Source of the DNA: Pseudevernia furfuracea
Lineage: Eukaryota > Ascomycota > Lecanoromycetes > Lecanorales > Parmeliaceae
Length of the DNA stretch: 64,000 nucleotides
Reading direction: 5' to 3'
Assembly: GCA_022315425.1 (NCBI GenBank)
Contig: JAIUPT010000042.1
Location: forward strand, 1-64,000
Shown: piece by piece, positions 44,732 through 56,494 of the stretch
Layout: each line of letters opens with the position of its first letter
How positions within the stretch are numbered: position 1 is the stretch's first letter
Notes under the pieces: generated by a model
The model's input: only the letters and a program-made list of their open reading frames with translations
What the model was told of the DNA's origin: nothing
Database searches by the model: none
Position numbers and translations under genes: made by a program

Positions 44732-46212
44732 CTACAGATGCAAGTCATCATCACCCTCCCGATCCTGCAGCGCCCCTGACATTTGCGGATAAGCATCAAC
44801 GGACCCGTCGGACAGGGAATCCCGAGACGAAGCCTTCTCGTCCACATACACCCATTCCCTTTGTATATTTTCAGCCTTGCCAACAGCGGGAGGCTCAGGA
44901 AGGCGATCTTCTCCCTCCTCTTCCTCAGTCTCGCTATCCGAATCCTGTTCGAATTTGCGTTTGAGGAAGAGCGCCGTTCGTGGTGAGGGGGTAGGCGGGT
45001 CGGGATGGATATTCAGGGACTTTGCTATTTCTGTGTGCAGCAGGTCTATTAGCAGATAGACACGCTTGACATTTCAGGCAAGCACGGGCAGAAGACCGAC
45101 CTGCCGCCTCATCGATTTTCGATTTCGCAGGCCTGGGCAGAGCGAATTTCCGCGTCATCGGCACCGCCCGCTTGCGTACCGGCTCCGGCTCCACCTGTCC
45201 ACCATTCTCGACTCCTGCAAGTGCATCAGCATCCATCCATCCATCCACCTAACGTCTTTTCACGAGCATGCAACGTACTTGCTGCAAGATCGTTCTCAAT
45301 CTGGTCACTCATCAGGGCCTGCAACAGCGGCGTTTCTGCCAACAGCAGCTGCGCTTCTTCCCCTCTATCGACGTCTTCAGAGCGCTCCAACCTTTCCTCC
45401 AGCTTAGAGCGATCTCGATCCCAATCAATATCCATCATCTCCTGCGGCATGAGGCTGCCTTCTCCGAGCTTGCAAGTGGGCACTCTTGAGCCTCCAGGTG
45501 GATGGCCGGACCAGCGGTCTAGGGAGAACTTCTTCTCCTTTGACGCAGGCGGTAGGTTCTTCTCAAACGCCCAAAGCTGTTCACGGTTGATCTCATTCGG
45601 CGTTTTATTCTCGTGGCTCTCCATTATCATTTGCTCGTTGATGAGGCAGTACGCCTCTGGTGGGGAAGGTAAGTGGCCATCGTTCAGAGGTCGCGCGAGC
45701 TCCAGCAGTTCACATATTGCAAAGGCCTCCTTGCCGCCGCTTGGCCTCTGTTTTACCCTGTTCGTAAGGTCGTCCAGTTTGTTGGTCCAGTAGAAGGGAT
45801 CTGCTTGCTCCTCTGGGCCTTGGTTGTCCTCTTGGGTCAGCCGTGTGTTTGGCGTTGGTGGCGGAGGCGACGGTTCTTTTTCGGATGCGATCTCCACAGC
45901 AGACGTTATCTCCTCCTGGTGCTTTGCCAGATTCGTCTTCGTCAGTGGAGCTGCTGGGACAGTGATTGTCGGCCTGCGCCTGTGATTCGTAGGAGAGACC
46001 GAATCTATCGTCTCTTCAGGATCGGATATGTCTATGATGGATGACGAGAGATCAGACAGACGTTCATTTCTCGTCACGGTACTTCCGGCGTTGCTCAGCT
46101 CGCTGATTGGAGGGGTCTGCAGTCGTGATATGTCTGGAGGTAGGACTAGGACACTGGCGGTCGCGGTACTGCTGTTACCGGTGGGCGTTTCGGTTTGGGA
46201 CCGTAGCTTCAT
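44732..46212 (-). CDS. Conserved unknown protein, probably nuclear
   Basis: Exon 1 spans 46212-45279 (MKLRSQTETPTGNSSTATAS...). An intron with a gtacgt donor and a ttgcag acceptor leads to exon 2 from 45214 (VENGGQVEPEPVRKRAVPMT, then RPAKSKIDEAAG). A final exon in another frame runs to the stop at 44732 (IDLLHTEIAKSLNIHPDPPT, PRTALFLKRKFEQDSDSETE, then ENIQREWVYVDEK). The boundary between exons 2 and 3, within about 45050-45130, is uncertain. The N-terminal part is disordered and Ser/Pro-rich; the middle has WTNKLDDLTNRVKQRPSGGK and IMESHENKTPNEINREQLWA. Basic clusters and acidic runs suggest a nuclear protein. I recognise no named domain. It is convergent with RPS2, with 330 bp between the stops. 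Confidence 0.65.
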
Positions 46213-47274
46213 GCTTCCAGGAGTAGGAGACGTGCCAAAGTTGGCAGTCTTAGGTTCTGGGCTCTTTCAGGCTGCGCGGTGTCGGGCTGCAAAGTTTACT
46301 CTCGCCAGAAGGAAAGCAGTGTGGATAGAGCAAAAAGAAAGAGGTTTGGAGGGAATGGCAGGTGTTACAAAAACGTAATGTGGAAGCAATTACTTCCAGT
46401 GGTGACGTCGTCGAGGTCGTGGATATCTGTGGTCTGTACGGAGTACTGCGAAAAGTGTTACTTCTCTGCGCACCTGCAAAAACGATTGCTGCATGCGACA
46501 GATTCTAGTAGATTCTAAACAAAGAAAGGCTCCCCACATTCCTCGGCTTAGGGGCACAGAGTGAGACGCTTGCAGCGAACAAAACTACAAAGCTTCCAAT
46601 TCGTAGAAGGGACCCAGAATAAAATCTCAACTGCTTGATCGCTTTTTGCGTCCAAGATAACAGACATAAAGGGAGACCGTACGTGCGTATGTGTGTGAAA
46701 ATGACAGCTTAGAAATTATGAGACAGTTTGAAGTGGGACAAAAGGTCGGAACAAAGACTGTTCAAGGCAGCAAACACAGTTAAAAGGCAGTCACACTGCC
46801 CATTGGGTGAATATTGTACGCCTTTCAGGGACATGGTTAGCCTTGCGCCCTCAGATGCTTTTCAAATTCTGGGATGGGAGAAAGGCGAAAGAATGTTCGA
46901 TTACCTAGAGCGAGGTAGCTTTCCTTCTTTCGCATCCTTTGAGAATCTAAAAGACGGTGCGCATCTAAGGGGTTACCACCCTAAGAGTCCCACAAGATGT
47001 AATCTTAGATAGGCGATACGTTAAGTAGTGAGAGAAGTTTCTGCATGTGAAGAAGCATGCCTTGTGAGAAGAGCCCCAAGCAGTGAGGCTATTCGCAGCA
47101 GCCCTACGCCACCGACAGGAAGGTGACATGCGGTTCTTAAACCGATGACATTGCGGGTCCAGATCCGACAACTTGACTCACACATGCACTCATCCGCACA
47201 ACACTTGCTTGCTTTAGCAGACATCTTTACGACTATTCCTCACTTCGTCAACAATCAAACGAATATCGAATACA
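46213..47274. other. Divergent promoter region
   Basis: A spacer between a leftward and a rightward gene. It shows no gene-like frame with motifs. Confidence 0.45.
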
Positions 47275-48150
47275 ATGCGGGGAAGCAGCGAAAAAGAGCA
47301 GAAAGAGCTTGAAAAGTGTGAGGGAGCCCCCGGCTCACAAATGCTTTCCAAGGAGCTCCCTGAAGAGACTGCATTGACCCAGCAAGCTAGCGACTCTGCA
47401 GGATCTCAACTCCAAAGGCCGTCTATGATGATCACACCAGCAACCCCTCCACATAGAGATACTAGTCAATCACCACCATCAACCAGTAGCTCCAGTAGCT
47501 CCAGCAGCTCCGAGGGCACACTCACGGCGGATACTCCAGGTTTCACGGTGGATACTCCAGTCTTCATGATGTCGCGTTATCGCCGCTACAAAAAGAGCAG
47601 CTTTCCTTCAGGGCCCGTCTGCTCAATATTTTTCTCTAAGGACATGTTGATACAATTAAACCACAAGCAGCATCACCTCGAGATCGATCTCCTTCGACCC
47701 GAAGGAGAGGCCAACGAAATCGCGGCTCAAGACCTTTCACCGCTCTGCCTCTACCGAGAATTACGAAGACTCAAGATCACCGGCATGATGCAGTCATATC
47801 AATCGTACATCTGGCTAGTGGTATGGCTGAATCCTCAGTTGACGGACCTGACGTTGGAGATGGCAGGGAAAGCAGAACCCTTGGACATAGTAGCAATTGC
47901 CGAGACTCAAAAGTACGCGGAGTGCAAGCCGACAATGCGTGAAGTCGCGCAGGGCAAGACTAGGACGGAGGTTCCCGAGAAATTTCAGATTGTCAACCTG
48001 AGCCTGACTAACTTCGTGATGTACGACGCGCCGTTCGAGTGGTTCAGTAAAACGAAGTTGCAGAAAGTGCAGCTCCATCGATGCGAGGACGGAGGATTCC
48101 AACTGCCGATCATAATGGAGCGTAGCTTCAACATCACCCTCACTGTCTGA
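47275..48150 (+). CDS. Unknown protein with Ser-rich N-terminus
   Basis: A single exon of 291 aa starting MRGSSEKEQKELEKCEGAPG. Residues about 1-110 are disordered and Ser/Thr/Pro-rich with a run of Ser. From about 115 the sequence is ordered (LIQLNHKQHHLEIDLL, LCLYRELRRLKITGMMQSYQ, IWLVVWLNPQLTDLTLEM, VNLSLTNFVMYDAPFEWF, LQKVQLHRCEDGGFQLP). The spacing of Leu-rich segments (LRRLKITG, LTDLTLEM, LQKVQLHRC) suggests leucine-rich-repeat or F-box-associated architecture often found in fungal unknowns; this is inference. The ATG has a favourable context (acaATGcg). The stop is followed by an ordinary spacer. Confidence 0.7.
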   Translation: MRGSSEKEQKELEKCEGAPGSQMLSKELPEETALTQQASDSAGSQLQRPSMMITPATPPHRDTSQSPPSTSSSSSSSSSEGTLTADTPGFTVDTPVFMMSRYRRYKKSSFPSGPVCSIFFSKDMLIQLNHKQHHLEIDLLRPEGEANEIAAQDLSPLCLYRELRRLKITGMMQSYQSYIWLVVWLNPQLTDLTLEMAGKAEPLDIVAIAETQKYAECKPTMREVAQGKTRTEVPEKFQIVNLSLTNFVMYDAPFEWFSKTKLQKVQLHRCEDGGFQLPIIMERSFNITLTV

Positions 48151-48550
48151 GAGTATCCGGGCAGCGGGTGCAATGATAGAATAGCTGAAGGTTAGGATCG
48201 AGGAGGCTTGAAGAATGGAAGGGGAGGGTCTTGACAGGGTCACGGAAGAATCAGCATACAGTCCAATATAGTGAATGATCAACCTCAACCCATCGTGCCT
48301 TTACGTGCCATTAGTGTATTTACCTCTGCTTCCATTGACTAGCCGACATTTCAGCCCCATTCCTTGACCCTCCACGTGAGTGATACCGCCATTTTTTTGA
48401 TCAACTGCATCTTCTCTTGCTTCAGCGGTAAGTCGAGATGAATGGTGGACCACCGAGAGGTTGGGATGGAAGGGCTCGGAAGAACGTATTTCCGACTTGG
48501 CTTTTTCGATCTGAAGTCAGCGTCTTTCAAGAAGCCCATCGAAGACAAGA

Positions 48551-48910
48551 TTGAAAGGCGTGGTGGAGACGGGGCAGCTGGACTTTTCTAGTAACGAGTC
48601 CATCAGGGATTTCGTGAACCGGGCGGAAGGCTTGAAGCGACTGGATGCTATGATTGAGAATGTTGGGCTGTTGACCATGGACTATGCCGAAACTGAGATG
48701 GTCAACGTCGTCCTTAATTTCCTGTCAGCTCTCATGGTCTTACCAAGGGTATACGAGGCCGCTAAGCATCTCAAGATCATGCCTCACTTGTTCTTTGTGA
48801 CCTTGGAAGCAAAAGCGTGGACAAGTTTCTCGGAAAGAGACTGTCCCATTATCTTCGAGGCTCTAAACAGCAAATGCACTGCAAGAATGGCTAAAAGGTA
48901 TGCAGATTGA
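48551..48910 (+). pseudogene. Short-chain dehydrogenase fragment
   Basis: The frame reads VVETGQLDFSSNESIRDFVN, RAEGLKRLDAMIENVGLLTM, VVLNFLSALMVLPRVYEAAK and MPHLFFVTLEAKAWTSFSER. This matches the middle of fungal SDR-type reductases (D-L-S-S...RLD-x-x-I-x-N-A-G...PHL-x-x-V-x-S-E). The N-terminal Rossmann motif TGxxxGxG is missing: upstream sequence back to 48400 is not readable as one. The catalytic Tyr-x-x-x-Lys is missing too, because the frame stops first. The usual NAG is changed to NVG. This is a relic of a longer gene. Confidence 0.65.
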
Positions 48911-50590
48911 GTCTGCTTTGTAAATTTTCTGGCTGATTAGAAAAGGTATAGGGTGTCCAAGCTTCTCGAAATCTGTTACGTCCGCACACTCGCCGAGGGC
49001 ACCAAAGAAAGCGGCCACTGAACGAATCCTGATTTCTGCCACTCCAATTTCACACGTGAGGTAAGGATTGTGGCGTACTGAAATCTTCTCACACCAGAAC
49101 AATAGAGTAAGGTAACTGAGCTCTGGTCCAAGCATCACAAGCTTGAGTCGAGAATCATAGGCAATACCTGAGCAGTCGTCACGTCAATGGGTTCCGCGAT
49201 TCCATGATACTTACGAATGTACGAGTATGAGGGTTACAGACCTGCTCCATTAGTCACAGGAGTGGAAACTGCGAAGACCCGAACAGGAGTGTATGCGATG
49301 AGCTTTCACAGAAGCTGGAGGTTATGCAGTCCGGCATCATGTCAAACGTGTAGCTGATTGAAGCCGAGGATTTTTCTACTCCAGTCCCCCAGAGAACCTT
49401 GGTGGTTCCAAGGCCCGAGCAGATCCATATTGGATAAGGCTGGGGTCGCACATGAGCCTCATGCTCAGAGCCAAGCCAACGTGATACAAGAACGGGAGCT
49501 GCGTCCCAGAAAGCGTCTCACTCATCATTCGCCGTGGCTTCAGTAAAGTTCCAGGATCGCAACTCCTTGAGTCAAGCGACACAACAAGCATACCAAAGCA
49601 TCCGTGGGCCTGGCGGGTTTGGACTTTGGGCATCGATCTGTAGCCCTGAATCGGCCAAAATACCAAAGTACCAAAGCGGCTAGACAAGATCTTTGCGCAA
49701 AAGCACCCCAATTTGCGCTTGGATCGCCGGACTGGAGCCTTCTGAGATTGGTCACTGATTTCACGCCGTGTTCAGGGCACGTAGAGGTTTCTCGATTGCC
49801 AAGGCACCTCTGGTGGGGATGACTACCGCAGAGTCTTCGATTCTTGCGCACCACACATATTCGACTAGTGTTGATCTGTCGTCGTTCGAGCAATTCACAG
49901 GCAGTCAGGCTCCACCGCATAACGGCAAAACGGCAACGCTTTCGATCAACTACGTGAATCCTCCCTTCCCAGTTGCTTCCTGGACGATGAGAATCTCATC
50001 TATCTGCGCGCTTTCTCGCGGTTTCTGAAACCAGGGTACCCAACCCACAATCCCACATCCACTGGAAGTGAACGTAGCGCTTGCCCGGATATGGTCATCG
50101 AAGCCAATTTTGCTCCAGATCACTCATGGGAACCCTAATATGTTCGCATGCTAACTCTTGCTCAGTCGATCAGACATAGGTTACGAAGGTCACGTCTAAC
50201 AATCTCCAAGACGATCGCGTTCATTACCAGAGAAACTATGGGCTTCTTTGTTATTGTGGTACCAGAATAGCCCCAAGTATGTACCATATCCACCACGCGC
50301 CAATGCAGTCTCGTTACCCAGATCCATCTCTTGTCCGGCTTCATGGCCCGATACGCCAGCCTTTGAAACCAAGCGTTCTATCGGGTATTTCCAAAATCAC
50401 AAAAGTCCTATGTACATCGTTGACGGCCCATTTTCTGTACATTGAAAATAAATGTACTCCACAGCAATGCTAGCTCCCGGTGTTCCATACAAATTTGTCC
50501 TCCACTATCTGCTCTGCCTTGATGAGGCTTGTGCAAGATCCTTGCGTGGAGACCAGTGCTTCGACATTGCCAACCATTGTGACCAAAATA
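48911..50590. other. Spacer without recognisable genes
   Basis: Many overlapping short frames on both strands; none carries motifs. Composition resembles decayed coding sequence, but no family can be named. Confidence 0.45.
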
Positions 50591-51292
50591 TCAACCTCCG
50601 AGAATGCTGTCGTATTCATCGATGCTCGTGCCTATCGTTGCACTAGAAGCGATACCAATCGTCTGTGAGCCCACGATCTCGGTTGCTGCTGGTTGCTGGG
50701 GAATCGCGACTGTCGAAGCAACATTCGTCGCGGGATTCCCAGGTACCACGCTGACGTTGAGATGCAGTATGTTTGATGCAACGTACAAGTCTACTAGTCG
50801 ACTCGCACCCGGGGTGAGGAATTCTGTGGCCAAATTTTCCCCCAACGGCATACCGGTTGTATCAATTGCCCAGAAGCCATCTGGGAATGTCACGTAGTAA
50901 CATGATGCGGTGGGTTTGGTAATGGTGATGTCCGCTGGCATATACGCTGTGATGTTGACAAGGCGTTGCCATATTGCTCCGGCTGGCAATTGGACGAAGG
51001 ATGCATCGGTCAATAATCCATACGAATACTCGGCACCGACGAGCGATACTGTTTGACCCGCAAGGGTTGTGACGTTCATGGGCTGATAGGGATTGTTCGT
51101 GTCGAAAAGGTTGTTCCTCGCCTCAATTGAGTAATTGCTTGTACTGTTGTTCTCCACGGTTATGAGAACCATTCCATTGCCCTCAACTCCAGAGTGCAAG
51201 ATGCTGCCGGAAAGCTGTTGCCCATTGACGAAAGGTTGGAAGAGGGTAGCGGTAAAGAGAGCGCTGAGGATGGAAGTTGTGGAGCAATGCAT
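50591..51292 (-). CDS. Secreted protein resembling a deuterolysin pro-domain, protease part absent
   Basis: A single exon of 233 aa. The start at 51292 is chosen because MHCSTTSILSALFTATLFQP begins a signal peptide, ending near VNGQQ. The mature part (ILHSGVEGNGMVLITVENNS, NLFDTNNPYQPMNVTTLAG, YSYGLLTDASFVQLPAGAIW, QRLVNITAYMPADITI) has the pattern of the beta-sandwich pro-region of fungal M35 deuterolysins: a fixed NxL-D segment, then LxxxxFxxLxxGxxW, then a V/I-rich strand. No HExxH zinc motif follows, and the sequence ends with a short Ala/Thr-rich tail. It may act as a stand-alone secreted domain, for example an inhibitor-like protein; that is speculation. Several N-glycosylation sites are visible. 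Confidence 0.6.
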   Translation of the reverse strand: MHCSTTSILSALFTATLFQPFVNGQQLSGSILHSGVEGNGMVLITVENNSTSNYSIEARNNLFDTNNPYQPMNVTTLAGQTVSLVGAEYSYGLLTDASFVQLPAGAIWQRLVNITAYMPADITITKPTASCYYVTFPDGFWAIDTTGMPLGENLATEFLTPGASRLVDLYVASNILHLNVSVVPGNPATNVASTVAIPQQPAATEIVGSQTIGIASSATIGTSIDEYDSILGG

Positions 51293-53520
51293 GACTGAGT
51301 CAAGATTAAAAAAATGTGTGGAATGATGGACTCTCCACCAATGCATCCCACAGAGGATATATACTGATGGTAAATTGCTGACGTGTGTCGTGTAAAGCAG
51401 GCAAAAAATATCGCGAGTAAGGGCTTCGCGGTGACTTGCGCTCCAGTCCATTTTATAGAGACTTACAAGGACGTGTTTCAAAGTACTAGTACCCGAAGTA
51501 ACTCCAAATTTTGGCTCAATAGCAAGACACCGATGCGCGCTTTCCAGCATTGGATAGAAGCGCCGTTGCGCGTTTAGCCCTACTTACTACTTACCCCAAC
51601 GCTCAAGCACTTGACACCTAGGCGCTCAAATCTGACTCCGAAAATATGTCCGACGAGGCTTACGCCACCACCTAGGCTTTTTCACCGTGGAAGCTAAGAG
51701 CTATCTGTCGACTAACCGTTCCTACTCTGAATATAGAAGCATGGCCTACGAAACGTGAAACACTAAATTTGCACCCCTGTGCGAGAAAGGAGTGACCTAG
51801 GCACAAGAGCGGATTCTCGAGCTCTTCAACACCCAACCAACCATGAGCGAGTGGGCCTCTGCATCTGTTTAGAGTTTGACAGGTGGCCAATGCCATTTTC
51901 CGACATTTCCCAATATCTGGGGTTGCATTTATGCGAGCTTTCCATTTGTTTCAAAAAATGCCATGACAGACTTTCACATGCGAAAAATTCCGTGACATCT
52001 TCGAATTAACTGGCGGAGGAATGTAAGCAATAATGCACACTCACCCTTATGGCCAATCTCCTCTCTCTTCGAGTATTGCTCCGAGGAATCTCCTTGGTGC
52101 ATCGCAGCAGAAACAAGCGAGCCCACAGAAGCAAGTAACAAAACTCTCGGTCCCCAGATCCGTAAGATCCGTTTACCAAGAGCGCTAGCTTTGGACATCG
52201 AGAGCCAGAAGCACCAATGCAAAAGATCTACCAGCCAACCCTGACCTGTCCCTTGAGCACGGGGAGCACGGGTTCTGAGCGCTATGTGCACGTAAAAATT
52301 CCTCAAACCGAGGCTTACCCGCAGTGCGAAAATTCACGATATCTCGAGACTTGGTCCTTGTTCCGGCAACGGCCGCTGACTGGAGGCTCTTCCACAGAAA
52401 CGCCATCGGATGTCATCAGCTGATATCGGCTACCGAATACCCATGGTGCTCATCATATTAAGCAGTCAAAAGGATTCTGCCATCTGACATGGGCCGCACA
52501 AGCCGAGTTGCACTCGCTCCCATTATCTGAGCTATGATCTAAACTTGTGTTGTTGCTAATGATCCTACAGCAGCGTGGGCAATGAAAAGCCTTTCCTACT
52601 TCATAGTAAATGTTTGGATTGTAGCTTTTAATTCGCCGGCTAACTCAGCTGCCAGGATATCCCTGCCTTTATGACATTGCTTTTTGATGGCTCCTCCCGC
52701 CAGGATCTCTAGCATTCCCTCCAGGCCATTACCATGATGAACCTATGTGGTGCTACTATCAAACCTTCCAAGCCGCACGCTACGATGGTTTTACTAAGTC
52801 AGTAGTTAGTCCTGACAAGTGCCGTTTTCTAGGTCAATACCCGAATTGCCATGCAACAAATGCATGCGTTGCTCGCCTTCCTATATGCCAAAGCTTGTTT
52901 CCCATACCATTGAGTTCTTATCTTTTGTTTGAGTACCCTGGCCTGCTGCTAGTCACTCCGGCTGTTTTCCTCGTGAATCAGAACGAGATTTGGGCTTTTC
53001 CGCAGTTTGTTATCTCTTTGCTTTGCAAAATTTGATCCACAGGAACGAGATACCTTGTCATCTCGATTTTCAAAACACTAGGTCAATCCAGAACAGCAGA
53101 TTTGCTGTGTACGTAGAACGACGAGCTTGCATCTGTTGGGAGTACTACCCTCAAGGAACCTGCGGACTTTTCTCAAGAAGCATGGTAGAAACAGATGTGA
53201 CACAGCATGGACAGGTGGAGAGAATGTCAGAGTAGAGACTTTATAGGGTAAGGAGCAGTCCTAGATGTTTCCTAATTGGCGAGTAGGTACGATAACGGTT
53301 TTACCCCAACCTCTCGCGCAGAAATCAAACCTTGAAGCACTAGAGCCAATCACCAAAGGGGAGAGAGGACCTCTTTGGCTTCCCGGCGGGTTCCAGTCCT
53401 CCGCTGTCTACCCCCATCCACTCCTGAAAGCCCTGCTATATCGCAGGCCACACCCTCAAGCTCAACGAGCTCATCAAGCCCTGAAACTCAGGCCAATTCC
53501 TCTTAAGACACCGTGTCTGA
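51293..53520. other. Spacer without recognisable genes
   Basis: No motif-bearing frame was found on either strand. Frames at 51974-52306 and 52745-53035 look like chance or strongly decayed sequence. Confidence 0.45.
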
Positions 53521-53771
53521 CTTTCCCGAGACCAAGCTTCCGGCATCCCTGAGCCAACTCAACGTACTGAGAAGCTCAAGGGCGTTCCCAACCCCCAAAC
53601 ATGGAAGCAAGAAATGGAAGACTCCTTGGAAATGCTGGCCATGCGGCACTGGATTGGAAACGAAAAGATGAAGCCAGTCGTGCGCCTTGCAGTTGAGGCT
53701 AGAGCTGCTACCAGTAATCGTCTTGCGACTGAAAAACTTCCAGCTGTCACTGAGGTAGATGTTGCGACTTG
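53521..53771 (+). pseudogene. Possible retroelement gag-like fragment
   Basis: An 80-codon frame without a start. It reads RTEKLKGVPNPQTWKQEMED and SLEMLAMRHWIGNEKMKPVV. The arrangement K-L-x-G-x-x-N-x-x-x-W-x-x-x-M-E-x-x-L is like the beginning of Ty1/copia gag proteins. Without the zinc knuckle or protease region, and given the ordinary length, the call is weak. Confidence 0.25.
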
Positions 53772-55232
53772 ATTATGAACCAGTTTGCAGGCAGTCCGCA
53801 GCAATAGGCCCGCTGCTTGATGCTGGTGAAAACGAGCATCCAGGAGCCTAGGGTATTCTGACTCACACAGTTCAAGCTTCGAGTGTTGCAGGGTTGTTAA
53901 CTGGCAACCATCAATGTCTCCCTGCATTCAGACGAATCGCCGTGAGGGCCGACGCTATTTCTGTTGCTGGTGGTAGTCTTGCCTAATACACACATACACT
54001 CCTGTCCTCGAGTCCCGACCACACGACATGAATCTGTTATCCATCCTTGGCCCCCAGGTACTGTGTACATCGTTTCGGACTTGACGTCTGGTAAACGGAA
54101 CCCTCCAAGAGAACGGTGAGGCGATGGGGAGAATCCAGCGCCCAAGACCCGAATCGCTCTGATAAATCACGGACCGTAGCTGTTGTTACGCTATCAAGCC
54201 CGCCTGGAATGCGTGACGGTAAGAGGATGCATAACATCTCCGATGCGCTTCACCGATCGGGATCCCAACTACAGCTGCAGACCCAACCAGCAACACTCAC
54301 ATACGGCATCATATCATCGCGATCGTGGCGACGGTGGTTCCCCTACTGAGCATCATCATGGGTATTGCTATTGATCCTCGTTGGAGATATGTGAGAGCGC
54401 TTAAGCAGAGGACCATAGAGCTGAAAGAAGACGCAGAGGGTAGGAGCAAAGACGGGGACAAAGGGGACGATAAGGCGTGTTTTTGGGAACGGGATCCATC
54501 AGAGGCATTTTTTAAGTACAAAAGCCATGAACAATATGGAGAAATAATATCGGAGTATCAGTCCAGAAAACGCAATGGATAGGTGTGAGTAAAAATAGAG
54601 GAGGATGTTACAGAGAGGGGAGAGGGCTTGTAGAGCGTCTTGATAAAGGATGCAGCATGCATGCGTAAAAGCCAGTACGAGATCATCCATCACAGTCAAA
54701 ACGTTTTTCTCCACTAGAAGCGTTAGAGTGCGCCCCTTCATGACGATGGAGGAAGTATATATCCTTTTTGAGCAACGACCCTTGCCTGAAAAACTGTAGG
54801 TCTCGAAAGCGAGCTCGCCACTGACCACAACGTACTTGACGGGTCTCTTTGCAGCCATTTCAGAAGTATCGTACGAAACTCTCGCAGGACGAGACAGGAG
54901 ACACAACCAGCAATGAAACCATCCAGGAACCCTCGCAGCCACGCCTCGATTACCCCGTCTTGCCGGTAACATGAGTCGGGGAGACTGTTTTATTCGGTTT
55001 CACAGGCCAACGATGCCATTTCCATGTTGAGAACATAAGTATCACTTCCGCTTGCGATCCGGATTTTTCAAGCGGAACGCAAGACCCGCCAATGTTCCCT
55101 CCAGGATCCGGACTCAATACAAGCGGGGTAGGCAATGGCATGAAAAATCCTTTCGGTGACAGCTCGCTGGAACAAATGGGGAATGGGCCGCAAGATGATA
55201 GGTGTGTGATCCTGCTACAGGTGGTTCATTCC

Positions 55233-55294
55233 AACATGACCTTCCAACATGACCTTCTAACATGACCTTCCAACATGACCTTCTAACATGACCT
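55233..55294 (+). repeat. 13-bp tandem repeat, five copies
   Basis: Unit aacatgaccttcc alternates with aacatgaccttct. The copies start at 55233, 55246, 55259, 55272 and 55285. Confidence 0.9.
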
Positions 55295-56251
55295 CCCGGA
55301 CACTCACAACTCTCACGAGCGTTGATTTCCTTCCGGATGATAACGTTGTTCATCCCGGCTCTGTGCATCAAGTAGCATCGATTGAATCTAAAAGCCATGT
55401 CCATCGCTATGGGAGGACAAATCGATCAGATAGCCAAAGAACCCGTAGATACGTGTGTACGATCCGAAACACGAAGGCGGACCTCACTCAGGTCACTGCA
55501 GGGGATGCATCATCCGGAAGAACTAGATTCAACACCGTTGGTGGAGATTGACAAATAAAACACAGAAGGAATGTACGTTGAATCCAAGGAAATTCTGAAT
55601 TGCTGGTTGCCCCGTTCCGCTTTCAGAGACACAGAGATTGAAATTGGATTGGCCCACCTGCTGTGTAATACGCATCTCCACTATCCATGGGATTATTAGC
55701 GTGCCTTGCAACGATAATAACCCTTGATGTAGACTCTTACGTCACGCAGTAGCCGGTAGCCAGACAATGGCAAATGGCGGCGTTGATTCGGAATCGGCCA
55801 ATTTGAATTTAACAGACGGAGCACGAGCAATCGACCACAACACCATTACTCATAGAAAATTAAACACAAGGTCAGCATCGTGGTCAGAATAGGCTTTTGT
55901 TACTACTCATGCTTCTGGATTCACTAAGATTGAATATAATTAGGATTCAAAATGACCCGGAAGCAGTGATTTGACAACCAGCAGTATCACCTGAGTTTTT
56001 ACCCAGTATTATTGGCGTGACTTGAAAATCAATTCATGACCCCTTGATACTTTGTAAGAAGTCCCGAACACGCACACGGCTGGCACTTGTCAACATTCTG
56101 AATAATCTATGCACACGACCCGAACGCACTTTTAGAAAAATTGTTACCCCTGTTTGAGCATTGTACGTGTTCAAAACAAGACGACAGGATATAAAGCAAT
56201 GAAATTAGTTGTGACAAGGCCTGAACAAGAAAAACGGGATATGAACCAAGC

Positions 56252-56253
<2 letters not shown>

Positions 56254-56284
<31 letters not shown>
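56254..56284 (+). repeat. (GA)n microsatellite
   Basis: A perfect GA dinucleotide run of about 31 bp. Confidence 0.95.
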
Positions 56285-56290
<6 letters not shown>

Positions 56291-56494
56291 GATAGCAATT
56301 TCAGCGGCGATTATTCAAGTCCCATTATCGAGCCTAATGCTCCTTGTCTACTGTACAAGGCTTCCAGGAAAGCCGCCAAAAGTAGGAGTTTATGGACACA
56401 GCTCGACAATTCCCCCCCCCCATTACTATCCACCAACGCATGCAAGGATGAATAGCAGGCATAGCAAAAGGCGGAGTGTTGAACAGGGTCCCGT

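Larger units (their letters stand above)
53772..56494. other. Spacer with short repeats
   Basis: No gene is recognised. It contains five copies of a 13-bp aacatgaccttc[ct] unit at 55233-55294 and a (GA)n microsatellite at 56254-56284. Confidence 0.5.

Noticed and set aside
45673..46378. Plus-strand frames over the conserved unknown gene at 44.7-46.2 kb
   Set aside because: Antisense shadows; the minus strand has consistent coding composition over three exons.
53559..53927. 122-codon minus-strand frame
   Set aside because: Shadow of the gag-like fragment on the other strand; no motif.
54499..54972. 157-codon minus-strand hydrophobic frame
   Set aside because: Hydrophobic end is of low complexity, no family pattern, no supporting splice or start context.
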